Source: Aristolochia californica
Lineage: Eukaryota > Streptophyta > Magnoliopsida > Piperales > Aristolochiaceae
DNA: 64,000 nucleotides
Direction: 5' to 3'
Assembly: GCA_029961685.1 (NCBI GenBank)
Contig: JARWKL010000005.1
Span: 5,214,501 to 5,278,500, forward strand
This document shows positions 1 through 11,299 of the stretch, piece by piece. The notes under the pieces are model-generated. The model had not been told where the DNA came from and did no database searches. It saw only the letters and a list, made by a program, of their open reading frames with translations. Position 1 is the first letter of the stretch, and each line of letters starts with the position of its first letter. A program made the translations under genes and the position numbers.

Positions 1-885
1 CAACAATGAAGCTGAATCAACCAGCCATACTCTTCTCCTGTGTCGATTCTCATTGAATGTGTGGACCTCTGTTTTACTCAAGTTGGAGATACAATTCTGT
101 ATATCTGCTGATCTGATTGGTTTCTGCAGGTTGATCATTGGATATCCCCTTCTTGGTCTCGGTAAATTGATTATCTCAGCCTGCACTAGTTTCGTTCCAT
201 GGGGGTTTTGGAATGAACGGAATAGAAGGTGGTTCGATGCTAAAAGTGAATCTGAGGCTAGAGTAGCTGATAGAGTGACAGGGCAAATATCCACCTGGCT
301 TCTGACTAAAAAGCCTTTTTGCTCTTTCAATGTCACCTCTATTCGAGATAACTGGAGCAATTTGGTGAGGATGCACATTGGAACCAAGGTTTAAGTAATG
401 AAGGAGTGGACTCCCCCGGAGACTGGTCACTTAAGATTGAATTTTGATGATTCTTCTCTTGGCAATCCGGGTTTGGGGGTGTGATTTCGGATTCATCTGG
501 AAATCAGTGTATCTCTTTTACTTGTCCTTTAGGTATCTCAGACTCTACGTCGGCAGAATTACATGGCCTTCTTAATGGGCTCCCTGTGTTCAGAGACAAT
601 TGCAGTGGGCCTATTCACATTGAAGGGGACTCCAAGGTAGTGATTGGTTGGTCCCAGCGTAATTCCCCTCCTCCATGGAGGTATTGGGACATATTTCAGG
701 AGATTTTGGATATTGCATCATCATTTTCTTGTAATTGGTCTCACATTCCGAATTTTGCAAATTCGGTAGTTGATGTGCTTGCCAAGGAGGGAGCTTCCCT
801 GCAATCTCTTGTTGTAAGGGATTTGCTCCCTCATCTTTTGTAAATTCTCTTGTTAATATAAATACATCTTTTTTTTTAAAAAACT
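1..885 (+). mobile_element. LINE 3' end: zinc-knuckle region and RNase H, decayed
   Basis: This is the 3' tail of a plant L1-type non-LTR retrotransposon, lying in a MAP65 intron. Translation of 1-394 gives a His/Cys-containing segment (HTLLLCRFS) like the zf-RVT region that follows LINE reverse transcriptase. From about 430 to 843 it reads as an RNase H domain, with the acidic residues in LNFDDSS, SAELHGLL, EGDSKVV and VVDVLAKEG. The frame changes in the glycine-rich stretch near 470-482, where one G seems to be missing from a G run, so the domain is split. A stop at 841-843 is followed by a T/A-rich tail near 868-882. The reverse transcriptase would lie left of the window. Confidence 0.8.
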
Positions 886-1320
886 AATTAAAGAGTAAAG
901 CTCAAAGTATTACATCAGAATAAGTGCTCCATTGTCTCTGTGGGTTGATCGAGTCAACTCACATAACCTGCTTTGATACCATGTTAGAATTTTAGGAGAA
1001 AGAATAATTCATTCATAATATGGAAATTTAGTACATAGGGCCCCTATTTATAATAGAGGAAATGCATATAGTCAGAGTAAAATTAAACTATCCATGTCCG
1101 AGTTACACCCAAGTCAGCTCCTAAAAGATAAGTCGTAGAATGGTTAAACAACTATAATATATGTAGAAGACTAAAATAATTAAAAATCCTCTAAATTGAA
1201 ACACTTTTGTGAGACTTTATCCTATGAGACTCTTGTAAGATTCTACCATATTAGTTGTTTCTTTGTGAGACTTCTTTCTTTAAGAGTCATGTAAGACTCC
1301 TCTATACTTACTATTCAACA
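886..1320 (-). mobile_element. LTR-1 copy 1 (982-1320) with adjoining primer-binding leader
   Basis: A copia-type long terminal repeat in minus orientation runs from TGTTAGAATTTTAGG to CTATTCAACA. It has a TATA-like ATTTATAATAG on its minus strand. Immediately left, GCTTTGATACCA at 970-981 is the complement of a tRNA-Met primer-binding site (TGGTATCAAAGC). The leader CTCTGTGGGTTGATCGAGTCAACTC is shared with the leader at 46332-46390 (inverted) and the one left of 19415. No coding sequence remains. The copy lies in the MAP65 intron between the LINE tail and the exon at 1507. Confidence 0.8.
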
Positions 1321-1506
1321 GTTTTCATGGGGCACCACCTTTCTCATTGGGCAAGACATCAATTTAACCAATAAAGACATGTGTTCTCTCAAATGTTCTA
1401 GAGGATTTCCACCTTGATGGCTTTCCAAGTACATGTAGCTTTGCAGATCAATATCTACTCCTATTGATTTTCTTTATTTTGATATTATATTAATGTTTGG
1501 AAACAG

Positions 1507-2630
1507 GATGAAAACAGGTATAATTCCAGCAGAGGCGCACATTTAAACCTCAAACGTGCAGAAAAAGCTCGCATCCTTGTTAACAAAATTCCAGGTATTG
1601 TCAGAGTGAAGATTCATATTTGAAACCTACTATGATTTAACTCAAATATCAGGTTCAAATCTTCTTTATGTGGATTAGCATCTTTCTGTATGCACTGATT
1701 TTCCGTTCTTCATGGCATCAGTTACTGATATGCAAGTCTTGCCAATTTGAAAGCAGAAAACAAGAAATTTGGATCATATTTACGCACTAATTTTACAGTT
1801 AATGAATTGGCTTTAGAAGCTTATTCAAGCTGCAACTGCTTTTCGTTGTAATAGCTTTGGTTGACACATTGGTTGCCAAGACTCGGGCTTGGGAAGAGGA
1901 TCGGGGCATTACGTTCAGCTATGATGGTGTTCCTCTTCTGGCAATGTTAGATGAATATGCCATGCTCAGGCACGACAGAGAGGAAGTCAGGAGAAGAATG
2001 AGGGTACACTCATGTTTCTTTCTTTCTTACGCTCAGTATCATTTACAATAAAACATATTTTTAATGCTAGTACCATTAGGAGATAGTCTGACGATCTATT
2101 CTATGAATAGGGTTAAATTGAGATATATTAGATAGCTTGGTAATTCCTTTATAGGTGACGAAAGTTTACAGCATAATGTTTCTTATAATGGCTGTGGTCA
2201 TGTGCCAAGTCCAATGGTGTGATTTGGGTGACACTGGAATTTAGCTTATGGCTTACTTCTCTCTCCCCTTGTCCACTATATTTATAAATCTTTACTTTGA
2301 TTCTATCACTAGCAGGACCAGAAGCGCTTTCATGAACAACTAAACACGGAACAAGAAACCCTATTTGGGTCAAGGCCAAGCCCTAGCCGCCCTCTTGGTT
2401 CAAAGAAGGCGGTGGGTCCACGCACGAATGGCAGTGCAGTGAATGGTACTCCCAGTCGAAGATTATCGCTCCAGAGTAGTGGGAGTGGCGGGAGTGGTGG
2501 TAGATCAAGCACCAAAGACGGAAAGAGGGACAATAACCGTCCGGCAGCTCCTGTGAATTATGTGGCCATAGCAAAAGAGGATGCTGCATCCCACGTTTCT
2601 GGGAGTGAGCCTGCACCATCTTCACCATGA
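1507..2630 (+). CDS. MAP65: MAP65 microtubule-bundling protein, last three exons (partial)
   Basis: MAP65/PRC1/Ase1 proteins crosslink antiparallel microtubules in the cortical array, preprophase band and phragmoplast. Exons are 1507-1594, 1855-2003 and 2316-2630 (stop TGA at 2628), joined by GT-AG introns in consistent phase (88+149+315 bp), giving 183 C-terminal residues. The first exon carries [18 protein letters not shown]. The second carries [13 protein letters not shown] and [20 protein letters not shown]. These belong to the conserved spectrin-like microtubule-binding region. The third exon begins [19 protein letters not shown] and turns into a Ser/Gly-rich basic tail ([20 protein letters not shown]) ending [18 protein letters not shown], a signature of the MAP65-1/-2 subgroup. 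The upstream intron holds the LINE and LTR-1 copy. Upstream exons lie off the left edge. Confidence 0.93.
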
Positions 2631-2884
2631 GATTAGTACAGGTTTGGATAAATGGGTTTCATCTACATTGCTATGTTTACTTAAATGACTTAGGTATTAA
2701 TGCATTAGAATATTGTAAGAGTAGTTACTGTAGACCATTTAGTGCACTTTTAAACAGTTTAGCTAGCTGTTTTTCTCCTGTAAGTCTAATGTATGATCAT
2801 TTTTGCTACAACGAGTCTACTGGATCACGCTGGTGAGATGTCTTGGTTGTCTGAGATGTTTGGTTCTTGTCAAAATGCGCGTTT
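2631..2884 (+). other. MAP65 3' untranslated and downstream sequence
   Basis: Single-copy-looking sequence follows the MAP65 stop. Alternating T-rich and AATG-rich stretches are compatible with a 3' UTR. No single polyadenylation signal is convincing. Confidence 0.4.
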
Positions 2885-3250
2885 CTGATGCTACAATTTA
2901 TGCCAACGAAACTTCATTGGCAAAGATTTACTTTTTCAGGGAAATATAATTCTCGCTAGCAAAAACTTAAAATCTTTTGCTAGAAAAAATTTCATTTTGT
3001 TGGCATAAGTAGAAATACTCTTACCAGCGAAACTCTAATTTGTTGGCAAAACTTAGTTTTTGCAAGAGAAAACAGATTTTGGTAGAGGATTAAATTTTAG
3101 TTGAAATTAATAACCTTCTACCTGCAAAAAATGAAATTTCGCTAGCAAAAGTTTCACCTTGTCCCAATGAAATTTTGTTTTTTGTTGAAAAAGTTATAAT
3201 ACTTAAAAATTAAATGTACCTTCTACTACCACAATTAAAATTTCATTGTT
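2885..3250. mobile_element. CACTA-like subterminal repeat region
   Basis: A cluster of short degenerate motifs in both orientations reads like TTGCTAGCGAAA / TTTCGTTGGCAAA: ATGCCAACGAAAC, CATTGGCAAAG, CTCGCTAGCAAAA, TTTTGCTAGAAAA, CCAGCGAAAC, TTGTTGGCAAAAC and TTTCGCTAGCAAAAG. Subterminal arrays of this type are typical of plant CACTA (En/Spm-like) elements. The left edge, TGCTACAATTTATGCC, resembles the family end CACTACAA. I did not find a matching inverted terminus or a 3-bp target duplication, so only one end may be present. Confidence 0.45.
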
Positions 3251-3665
3251 AGAAGGTAAAATTTATTTTTATATTTAATTTTATCCTTTCAAAATTATAT
3301 AATAATAAAAAATATAAATAAATAAGAAATAAATTGAACATAATGAATTAATTTATAAATAATATTTAATGAACATAAAATTAACTACAAAAATTTACAA
3401 GATATAAAAATACAAAAAATATACAAGGAGCATATCGCTCTAGGGAACTCTTGATGAACAAATACCTCTCTTGCTCTTCACGTAGCTGTAGGAAGATCTA
3501 ACACATCTTGTCATGCTTAGACTTTAGAGTTTGTAATCGATAAACTTGCTCATCTCGATTATGTCATAGAGATTACACCTTTTTTGAGTCTGGTTCAACT
3601 TGTGCACTATATTTCATTTTGTTGAAAATAACACAACAAATAGTTCTTGTGTGTTCAATAAGAAT
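3251..3665. other. AT-rich sequence without a clear gene
   Basis: A very AT-rich stretch (3260-3420) is followed by 3421-3640. There the minus strand has a broken reading with coiled-coil-like residues (LREEQERYLFI). This could be a worn CACTA ORF1 tail, but I cannot support it. Confidence 0.3.
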
Positions 3666-3875
3666 TGTTGAATTTTTGGATGAGAGAAATAATTTATTGA
3701 TTTATTGTAATTTGAGTACATTAGACCTCTATTTATAATTCGAATGAATAGAATTATAATGAAATTAAACTACTAAAGTCCTAGTTATACCCAGAAAAAT
3801 ACTCCTAATGTAGTAAAACTAAATGATAACTAAAGAGAACTAAAATAACTAGAACACCTATTAACTAAACAATCT
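3666..3875 (-). mobile_element. LTR-1 copy 2, truncated
   Basis: It starts TGTTGAATTTTTGGATGAGAG and keeps the minus-strand TATA region (CTATTTATAATTCG) and the CCTAGTTATACCCAG block shared with other LTR-1 copies. It stops after AACACCTATTAAC, about 130 bp short, exactly where the LTR of element A begins. This suggests that A inserted into this LTR. Confidence 0.65.
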
Positions 3876-4173
3876 TGTTGGTTTTTAGGATTCCATATGT
3901 TGCACTTTCCGCTAAAGAAGAGGAAGAAAAAGAAAAGAGGAGAAACAGATAAAATAGAAAGAGGACGACCAAGAGGAGAAGAGGAGAATCACGTTGAGAG
4001 AGAATGAGGGGGAAAATTAGGGTTGTGGAAGATATCCAAACCCTCCCCCTTAACCTTAATTTATAGATGTCAAGAGTACATAAATTACAAATATACAGAG
4101 AGAGTAAAGAAAAGACAAAAAAATATAAGATATTCATAATAATGACACTTAAGCTTGTCTATGTCTTTCAACA
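3876..4173 (-). mobile_element. 3' LTR of outer copia element A
   Basis: This minus-oriented LTR runs (on its own strand) from TGTTGAAAGACATAG to AAAACCAACA and contains a TATA-like CTATAAATTAAGG. On its right the plus strand reads CTCCCCCTCAAACTGG, the complement of a polypurine tract (TTTGAGGGGGAG). That identifies it as the 3' LTR of an element whose body extends rightwards. The matching 5' LTR was not found before 16700. Confidence 0.75.
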
Positions 4174-5110
4174 CTCCCCCTCAAACTGGTGGTGAAAAAA
4201 ACATCGTATATCCCCAGCTTGGTACATGCAGTGGAGAGAATTTTGGAGTTGATTGACTTCGTGAACATATCAGTAAGTTGTCTATGAGTAGAGATATGTT
4301 TAAGGCTTATAATTCCTGCTAGCAACTTTTCTCTCATAAAGTGACGGTCCAACTTGACATGTTTAGTTATTTCACGAAAAATTGGGTTGGAGGCAACGTG
4401 GATCGTTGCTTGATTATCACAATAGAGTTCCATAGGGTCTTCTTTATGAAATCCCAATTATTTTAGAAGAGATTTAATCCATAGAAGCTCACTTACCACA
4501 TATGCCATGACTCTATATTCTGCTTCTGCACTTGTCCTTGCAATCACATTTTATTTTTTACTTCTCCATGTAACAAGGTTGCCTCAACTAGAGTACAATA
4601 TCTTGAAGTAGATTTTCTCTCATCTGGTGTTCCAACCCAATCTGCATCGACAAAACTTTCAATAATGAGATGACCATGACACTTATATAAGAGTCCTTGT
4701 TCTGTTGTTTTTTTTAAGTATTTGATAATTCTCTCCAATGCCTGCCAATAAGACATCTGAGGTTTATGCATATACTGAGTGACCACAATGACTGCAAAAG
4801 AAATATCTGGTCTAGTCACAATGAGATAGATAAGCTGGCCAACTAACTTCTAGTACTTGCCAACATCAACTTCTTCTCCCGAGCCAACACAGTGTTTTTT
4901 ACTTGTCTCCATAGGGGTGTCAGCAGGACGACATCTCATCATTCTTGTTTCTTCCAGTAAGTCAAGAACATATTTTCTCTGTGAAAGGATAATATCATGC
5001 TTGGATTGAAGAACTTCAATATCGAGAAAATACTTAAGGAGTTCCAAGTCTTTCGTCTTGAATTCATTGCATATCTTGTTGTTTACTTGACTGATACTAT
5101 TGGTATCATT
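4174..5110 (-). pseudogene. Element A: reverse transcriptase 3' half and RNase H (copia)
   Basis: Minus-strand Ty1-copia pol remnants. Near 5110-4850 is the part downstream of the RT active site (LELLKYFLDIEVLQSK, YVLDLLEETRMM, CRPADTPMET). Near 4819-4544 are TRPDISFAV and FVDADWVG of the RNase H start. Near 4457-4149 is the RNase H end, with ELYCDNQATIHVASNP, LDRHFMREKLLAG, QLTDMFTKSIN and LGIYDVFF. Stops and frame changes separate these blocks, so the gene is dead. The reading is cut at 5110 by the inner plus-strand copia and resumes at 9902. Confidence 0.88.
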
Positions 5111-5525
5111 CGTTAAGTTGTGGAGCCTAATCAACGCCCTACACTGAGTCGATACGCTGATCCACGATATACTAACTAGTGTTTCATTAAGGGTATTTTG
5201 GGAATTTTACTCTTGTATCACGGTTGCTCTAGTTTCCTCTTTATATTTGGGATGCCGCTATTAGGGTTCATTCATCCGAAGAGCATCATTAGTTGTGCCC
5301 CCTTGAGAGAGGTTAGAGAAAAAAATCTATAAGTGTGTGCAATTTCTCTTGTAAGGTATTTCATCTTTATAGTGGATTACTATAGTGGTAGAATACAGGA
5401 CATAGTCTCACCTTGAGGCGAACTTGTATAAATCTTATTTTTTTTCTCGTGCTTGTTTTTCCTTTCTTCCACGAATATTATTATTGCTCTCGTTAGTTTG
5501 AAATTAGGGCATCTAATTCCTAACA
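5111..5525 (+). mobile_element. 5' LTR of inner copia element
   Basis: The LTR runs from CGTTAAGTTGTGGAGCC (first base T to C) to CATCTAATTCCTAACA. It matches the copy at 9405-9901, apart from a GC-rich block of about 85 bp present only in the right copy. A TATA-like CTTTATATTTGGG lies near 5240. The primer-binding site TGGTATCAGGGC follows at 5528-5539. Confidence 0.85.
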
Positions 5526-5561
5526 AGTGGTATCAGGGCTTTGGTTTGTGATTGAGAGCAA

Positions 5562-8500
5562 TGGCTGGCGGAGAAGGATCGATACTTGAAATCAATAAGT
5601 TCGATGGTGTGGATTTTGTGTTCTGGAGGATGCAGATTGAAGAATATCCTTACAGTAAAAAGCTGAACACACCATTTCTAGATATGAAACCAGAATGTAT
5701 GAAAGATGATGAGTGAAATCTCCTCGATAGACAGGTGTTGGGTTAACATTGTTGAAGAATGTTGATCACGATGTGGCGTCAGAGAAAACCACAGTGGGGA
5801 TGATGAAGATTCTTTCTGACATGTAAGAGAAGCCTTCCGCAAATAATAAGGTACATCTCATGAAAAAAACTCTTCCATTTAAAGATGACAGAAAATACAT
5901 CAGTGGCATTGCATTTGAATAGGTTAGTGCTTTAATTCTTTTGGTTTCTCTGCCAAATTGTTGGGAGCCTATGAGGGTTGCCGTTAGCAATTCCGTAGGC
6001 GATGGGAAATTGATCTTTAATGATGTCCGGGATACCATTATTGTAGAAGAAGTTCGTAGAAAGGACTTCAGGGAAGCGTCAACATCTAATTATGTTCTAA
6101 GTGTCAATACTAGGGGCAGAAACTTTGAGAGGAATTCCAACAAGGGCAACAATAGAGGAAAGTCAAGGAATGGAGGAAGCAAGTCCAAATTCGGAAGGAA
6201 TGTGGAATGCTGGAATTGTGAAAGTCTGGTCACATAAAGAAGAATTGTAGAGCATCGAAGAAGGATGAAAAGAAAAGTGATACTGCAAATGCGGTGACTG
6301 AAGAGGTACAAGATGTTTTACTCTTGTCGGTTGATAGCCCTATTGACTATTGGGTGTTAGATTCAAGAGTTTCATGTCACACCACCGCACACCATGAGAT
6401 CATGGATAATTATGTTGCTGGAGATAATGGGAAGGTGTATCTTGCTCATGGAGAACCTTTGGACATTATTGGTATTGGTAATGTCAGTTTGAGGATGTCA
6501 AACAGGCCAGTGTGGAAAATTCACAAAGTGAGACATGTACCAAAACTAATGCGTAAGTTGATCTCAGTAGGTCAACTTGATGATGAAGGTCATAATGCGA
6601 CTTTTAATGGTACTGCTTGGAAAGTCACAAAGGGAGCCATGGTTGTTGCATGAGAAGTTAAAACTGGAACTTTGTATATCACTTCCAGTTGTAGAGACAC
6701 GGTTGCGGTTGCTGATGCTGTTACTGATTCTGATTTATCGCATTATAGGCTCAATCACATGAGTGACAAGGGAATGAAAGTGCTTCAATCCAAAGAGAAG
6801 CTACCAAGGTTGAAAACTATAAACAATAGTTTGTGTGAAGGCTGTATTTTCGTCAAGTAGAAAAGGGTTAGCTTTTCTAAGGCTGGAAAAGAGCAAAAGA
6901 TATCTAAATTGGAGTTGGTTCACACTAATGTGTGGGGGCCTTCAATGGTTACTTCCCTTGGTGGTTCTAACTACTACGTGACATTTATTGATGATGCAAG
7001 CAAAAATGTATAAGTTTATTTCCTGAAAAATAAATATGATATCTTTGATACATTCAAGAGATGGAGAACAATGGTTGAGAATGAGACATATTTGAAGGTG
7101 AAGTGCTTGCAGTCAGATAATGGGGTAGAATACATAAATGATGATTTCAATCGGTACTGTGCTAATAATGGAATCAAAATGAAGAAGATTGCTCCTAGAA
7201 AACCTCAACATAATGGTGTGGGTTAGAGGATGAACAAAACTTTTAATGAGCATGCTAGGAGCATGAGATTACATGCGGGGTTGCTAAAGATGTTCTGTTA
7301 TGAGGCTGTTAGCATTGCTGCCTATTTGATCAACTAAAGTCCCTCAACACCATTGGATTGCAAAATACCAGAAGAGGCCTGTAGTGGCAAAGGGGTAAAC
7401 CTTTCTTTCTTGAAAGTTTTGGTTGTGTTTCTTATATTCATATTGATTCTACTGTTAAAAGTAAACTTGATGCTAAATCTAAGATATGTTTCTTTATTAG
7501 CTATGGTGGTACCAAGTTTGGTTATATCTTTTGGGACGACCAAAGTCGTAAGGTTATCGGGAGCAAAGATGTGATCTTCAATGAAGGTGCCTTGTATAAA
7601 GGTAGGTTGAGAACAGAGTCTGAGAGCACAAGTGATGAAACCAAGAAGTTTGAAGTGATTCAGTTGAGATCTTTCAATTAATAAGATGGAGAATATTGCT
7701 CAGGTAGCCCAGGAAAATATACCCCTAGAAGTAAATTAGAATATTCCTATGACTTAACTCAGGAGATCTACCAGAACTAGTAGACCACCATAGAGGAACT
7801 CCCCTATGCTGAATTATATTTTGTTGACTGATAAAGGTGAACCAAAGAGTTATGAGGAAGCCGTGTAAGTTGATGAATCAACCAAGTGGGAGTTGGCCAT
7901 GAAGGATGAGATGGATTCATTGTTATCCAATCAGATATGACAGTTGACCGAGCTACCAAAAAGGAAGAAGGCTTTGCATAACAAATGGTGTACCGAATAA
8001 AAGATGAACATGATGGCTGCAAGTGGTACAAAGCAAGACTGGTGGTAAAGGGCTTTCAACAAAAAGAAGGCATTGACTACACTGATATTTTCTCTCCAAT
8101 AGTGAAATTGACTACTATTAGAACAGTGCTTGGACTAGTGCAAATGAAAATTTGCACTTAAGAGTAGTTGGATGTAAAAACAACATTTCTTCATGGTGAT
8201 TTGGAAGAAAAAAATTACATGATGCAGCGGCAGGGTTTCAAAGCACAAGGAAAGGAGAAAATGGTATGCAAACTTCAAAGGAGTTTGTATCGTCTTAAAC
8301 AGGCTCCAAGACAATGATATAACAAGTTTGACACCTTTATGAGTAGTAATGGTTTCTTGAGGGGCCAGGTGAATCATTGTTGTTATGTTAAGAAGCTTGA
8401 TGACTCCTACATTATTCTACTGTTGTATGTCGATGACATGTTGATAGAAAATGCTTAAAAATAGAAAATAAGGATTACTATGGACATTGATGTCACAAAT

Positions 8501-9345
8501 CCTTGGGATGAGGATTACTAGGGACATTGATGTCTTGTCACAAGAAGAATATGTGAAGAAGGTGTTGAGCAAATTCAACATGAATGATGCAAAACCAGTG
8601 TGTAATCCTTTGGCTAGTCACTTTAGGCTATTTAAGTAGTAGTCACCTTCTATATAGCATAAATGAGCCTACATGGCCAATGTGCCTTATGCTTCTGCTA
8701 TTGGCAGTCTCATATGTGCCATGGTGTGTACTAGATTAGACATAGAAAATACATATGAAGTTGTGAGCAGATATACGAGTAATTCGGGTAAACAACATTG
8801 GGAAGCAGTGAAGTGGATTCTCAGGTATTTGAGAGCACTGCAGACTCAACCTTATGTTTCAGAAAGTCAGATTTGGTATTATAGGGTTATGTAGATGCTG
8901 ACAAGCCTAGAGACATTGATGGCAGTAAGAGTACCACTAGATATGTATACACATTGGGTGGTAAAATAATTAGCTGGGTCTCTAAGTTGTAGAAGATTGT
9001 TACTCTTTCCACTACTAAGGTAGAATATGTTGCCGTGGCCGAAGCCAACAAAGAGATGGTATGGTTGCAGTTCTTCTGGGAAGAATTAGGTCTCAATAAT
9101 AGAAAGAATGCGTTGTATTGTGACAGCCAAAGTGTTATTTATTTACCAAAGAATCCTATTTATCATGCCAGAACAAAGTACATACAGGTGCGTTATCACT
9201 TCATCAGATCAACTTTGGAGGATGAAGTCTTGGCAATTGAGAAGATTCAAGGAAGTCAGAATCTGACTGATATGTTGACAATGATTGTTAGGATTGAGAA
9301 ACTGAAGTTGTGTGCAACTTCTGTTAGACTTCTCTCTGAGGATTG
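5562..9345 (+). pseudogene. Inner copia gag-pol polyprotein, multiply broken
   Basis: The gag start ATG at 5562 (MAGGEGSILEINKFDGVDF) sits just after the primer-binding site. The gag zinc knuckle at 6204-6245 begins CWNC but is frameshifted by one missing base. Protease near 6340-6380 has DSRVS where DSGAS is expected, so the active-site glycine is lost. Integrase follows: LELVHTNVWGPS (about 6910), FIDDASK, LQSDNGVEY and KPQHNGVG. The RT active site LLYVDDMLI is at about 8420-8446. RNase H covers 8890-9345, with LYCDSQSVIYLPKNP and NLTDMLT. Numerous in-frame stops mean no full polyprotein can be made. Family length and order are normal for Ty1-copia. Confidence 0.9.
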
Positions 9346-9404
9346 AGAAGTTGTTGCCATTGCAGATGAGATATTAATGATGGATTACTCTACAAGTGGG
9401 AGAT

Positions 9405-9901
9405 TGTTAAGTTATGGAGCCTAATCAATGTCCTACGTTAAGTTGGTATGTGGATCGACCTTCGCGGAAATGTCATTGTGGGTGTTGGAAGGGGGTGGGA
9501 AGCCCCCCTCCCAGGGGTGTGGGGTGGAGCCCCCGCCCAGTCCACGATATATTAGTCAATGTTTTATTAAGGGTAGCTTGGGAATTTTACTCTTGTACCG
9601 CGGTTGCCCTATTTTCCTCTTTATATTTGGGCGCCGCTATTAGGGTTCATTCATCCGCGGAGCCTCATTAGTTGCGGGCCCCGAGAGAGGTTAGAGAAAA
9701 AAACTTGTAAGTGTGTACGATTTCTCTTGTAAAATATTTCATCTTTATAGTGGATTACTGCAACAGTAGAAGACAAGACATAGTCTCACCTTGAGGCGAA
9801 CCTATATAAACTTTGTTTTTTTCTCGTGCTTGCTTTTCTTTTTTTCCACGATTATTATTATTACTCTCATTAGTTTGTAATTAGGCGTCTATTTCCTAAC
9901 A
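9405..9901 (+). mobile_element. 3' LTR of inner copia element
   Basis: The LTR runs from TGTTAAGTTATGGAGCC to CTATTTCCTAACA, directly after the polypurine tract. At 497 bp it is longer than the 415-bp 5' LTR. The difference is a GC-rich block at about 9450-9538 containing GGAAGGGGGTGGG and GGTGGAGCCCCCGCCC. Confidence 0.88.
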
Positions 9902-10861
9902 TCACTACCCGTCAAAATAATATCATTCACGTATACAGTAAGTAGTATGACTTTTTTCTCAATATGCTTGACAAATATAGAATGGTCCATAGAGCACCTT
10001 GTGAACCCAAATCGAATCATTGCTTAACTAAACATGTCAAACCAGGCTCACAGTTATTGCTTTAGACCATATAATGACTTTTTAAACACAACAAACCAAC
10101 TCCCCCTCAACCACTTATCTAGGTGGTTGCTACATATAAAATCTCTCCTTAATATCGCCATTGAGGAGGGCATTCTTTACATCTAGCTGAAAGACAGGCC
10201 ATCGAGAATTGGTAGCAAAAAATAATAAGAGACGCATCGAGTTGAGTTTGGCGATTGGAGAAAAGGTTCCTCATAATCAATCCCATAACATTGGGTATAG
10301 CCTTTAGCCATAAGGCAAGATTTAAGGTTGGCCACTGTGCAATCCTGATTTTGTTTGATAGTGAAGACCCATTTACAACCCACCGATTTTTTTCCAGATG
10401 GTAAGGAAACAAGGCGCCATGTTTGATTTTTGTAAACGGTTGTCATCTCTTCGTCCATGGTTGCTTTCCAATCTGGATTCTGTAGGGCCTCCTGATAAGA
10501 CTGAGGAATAACAACAAAATAAATAGAGGCAACAAACTGACAACAAAATGGTGATAATTGATGGGTGGATAAAAAATGAGCAATGGGGTGAGAGGTAGAA
10601 GATCAGGTGTAGGCCCTAGGTTATTTCCGAAAAGCAATGGGCCGGGTATCAAATGGAGGACCGAAAATAAGGAGAGCTTACCTTAGAGGAATCTGGAGAC
10701 TCTACATGTATAGTGTCAGAGCAATGCTTCAGGGGGCGGGGCTGGTACATCAATACAACCATGAGTTGTTGGGTCATCAATCGACACAATAGGTTTAGGA
10801 AACTCATTGGCTACATAAAATCTAGGTGGGATACCGATGGATGGATAACAGAGCTGGTCTT
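9902..10861 (-). pseudogene. Element A: reverse transcriptase 5' half and linker (copia)
   Basis: This continues element A on the minus strand. At 9907-9945 is an RT active-site sequence reading YVNDIILTG, where YVDD is usual. At 10458-10183 is the RT start, with YKNQTWRLVSLPSGKK, GCKWVFTIKQN and YGIDYEEPF. Further right (10470-10861) is the proline-rich linker between integrase and RT, with IGIPPRFYVANEFP and FYPPINYHHF. Stops are present. The segment is bounded left by the inner copia and right by element B. Confidence 0.85.
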
Positions 10862-11189
10862 TGTTGACTTTAAGGATTCCATGGATTTAGCTCATGAAGA
10901 AAAAAAGAGAGACACCCATTGGGAGAAAATAGGAGGAATAAAAAGTTATGAACTTGTATCCTAAACCTTCCCATGAGGCTCAATTTATAGATTAATAATT
11001 TTAAAATATTATAATTATGCCCCTGAAACTTAAACTAATTACATCACTATCATCTTTAAGAGATACTCTTTATTTACCATCATGTCGTCACTTGTGGCTC
11101 CTTGGCCTATGGGCCTTGAGCCCATCTTCCATATCTCTTGGATGTGTGGGCCTTCCTTGGTCATGTGGGTTTGGGCCCATCTTCCAACA
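10862..11189 (-). mobile_element. 3' LTR of element B
   Basis: On the minus strand it starts TGTTGGAAGATGGGCCCAAA, has the TATA-like CTATAAATTGAG and ends near AAAGTCAACA. It matches 13851-14197 over its whole length. Its 3' end resembles that of element A's LTR (ATGGAATCCTAAA), so A and B belong to related families. Confidence 0.8.
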
Positions 11190-11299
11190 CTTCCCCTTAA
11201 GTTGGGGGGTGAGAGAACATCATGAACGCCTAACTTGCTACAAATGGTGTATAAGATCTTCCCGTATAAAATGGCAGTCCACCAAATCTTCTAACACTC

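Larger units (their letters stand above)
5111..9901 (+). mobile_element. Full-length inner Ty1-copia retrotransposon inserted in element A
   Basis: The element is 4791 bp: 5' LTR, primer-binding site, gag-pol remains in the copia order protease-integrase-RT-RNase H, a polypurine tract (TACAAGTGGGAGAT, 9391-9404) and the 3' LTR. It is flanked by TCATT (5106-5110) and TCACT (9902-9906), a target duplication with one change. It interrupts the RT of element A, whose minus-strand frame resumes at 9902 with the RT active-site sequence. It is therefore younger than A. It lies entirely outside host exons. Confidence 0.9.
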
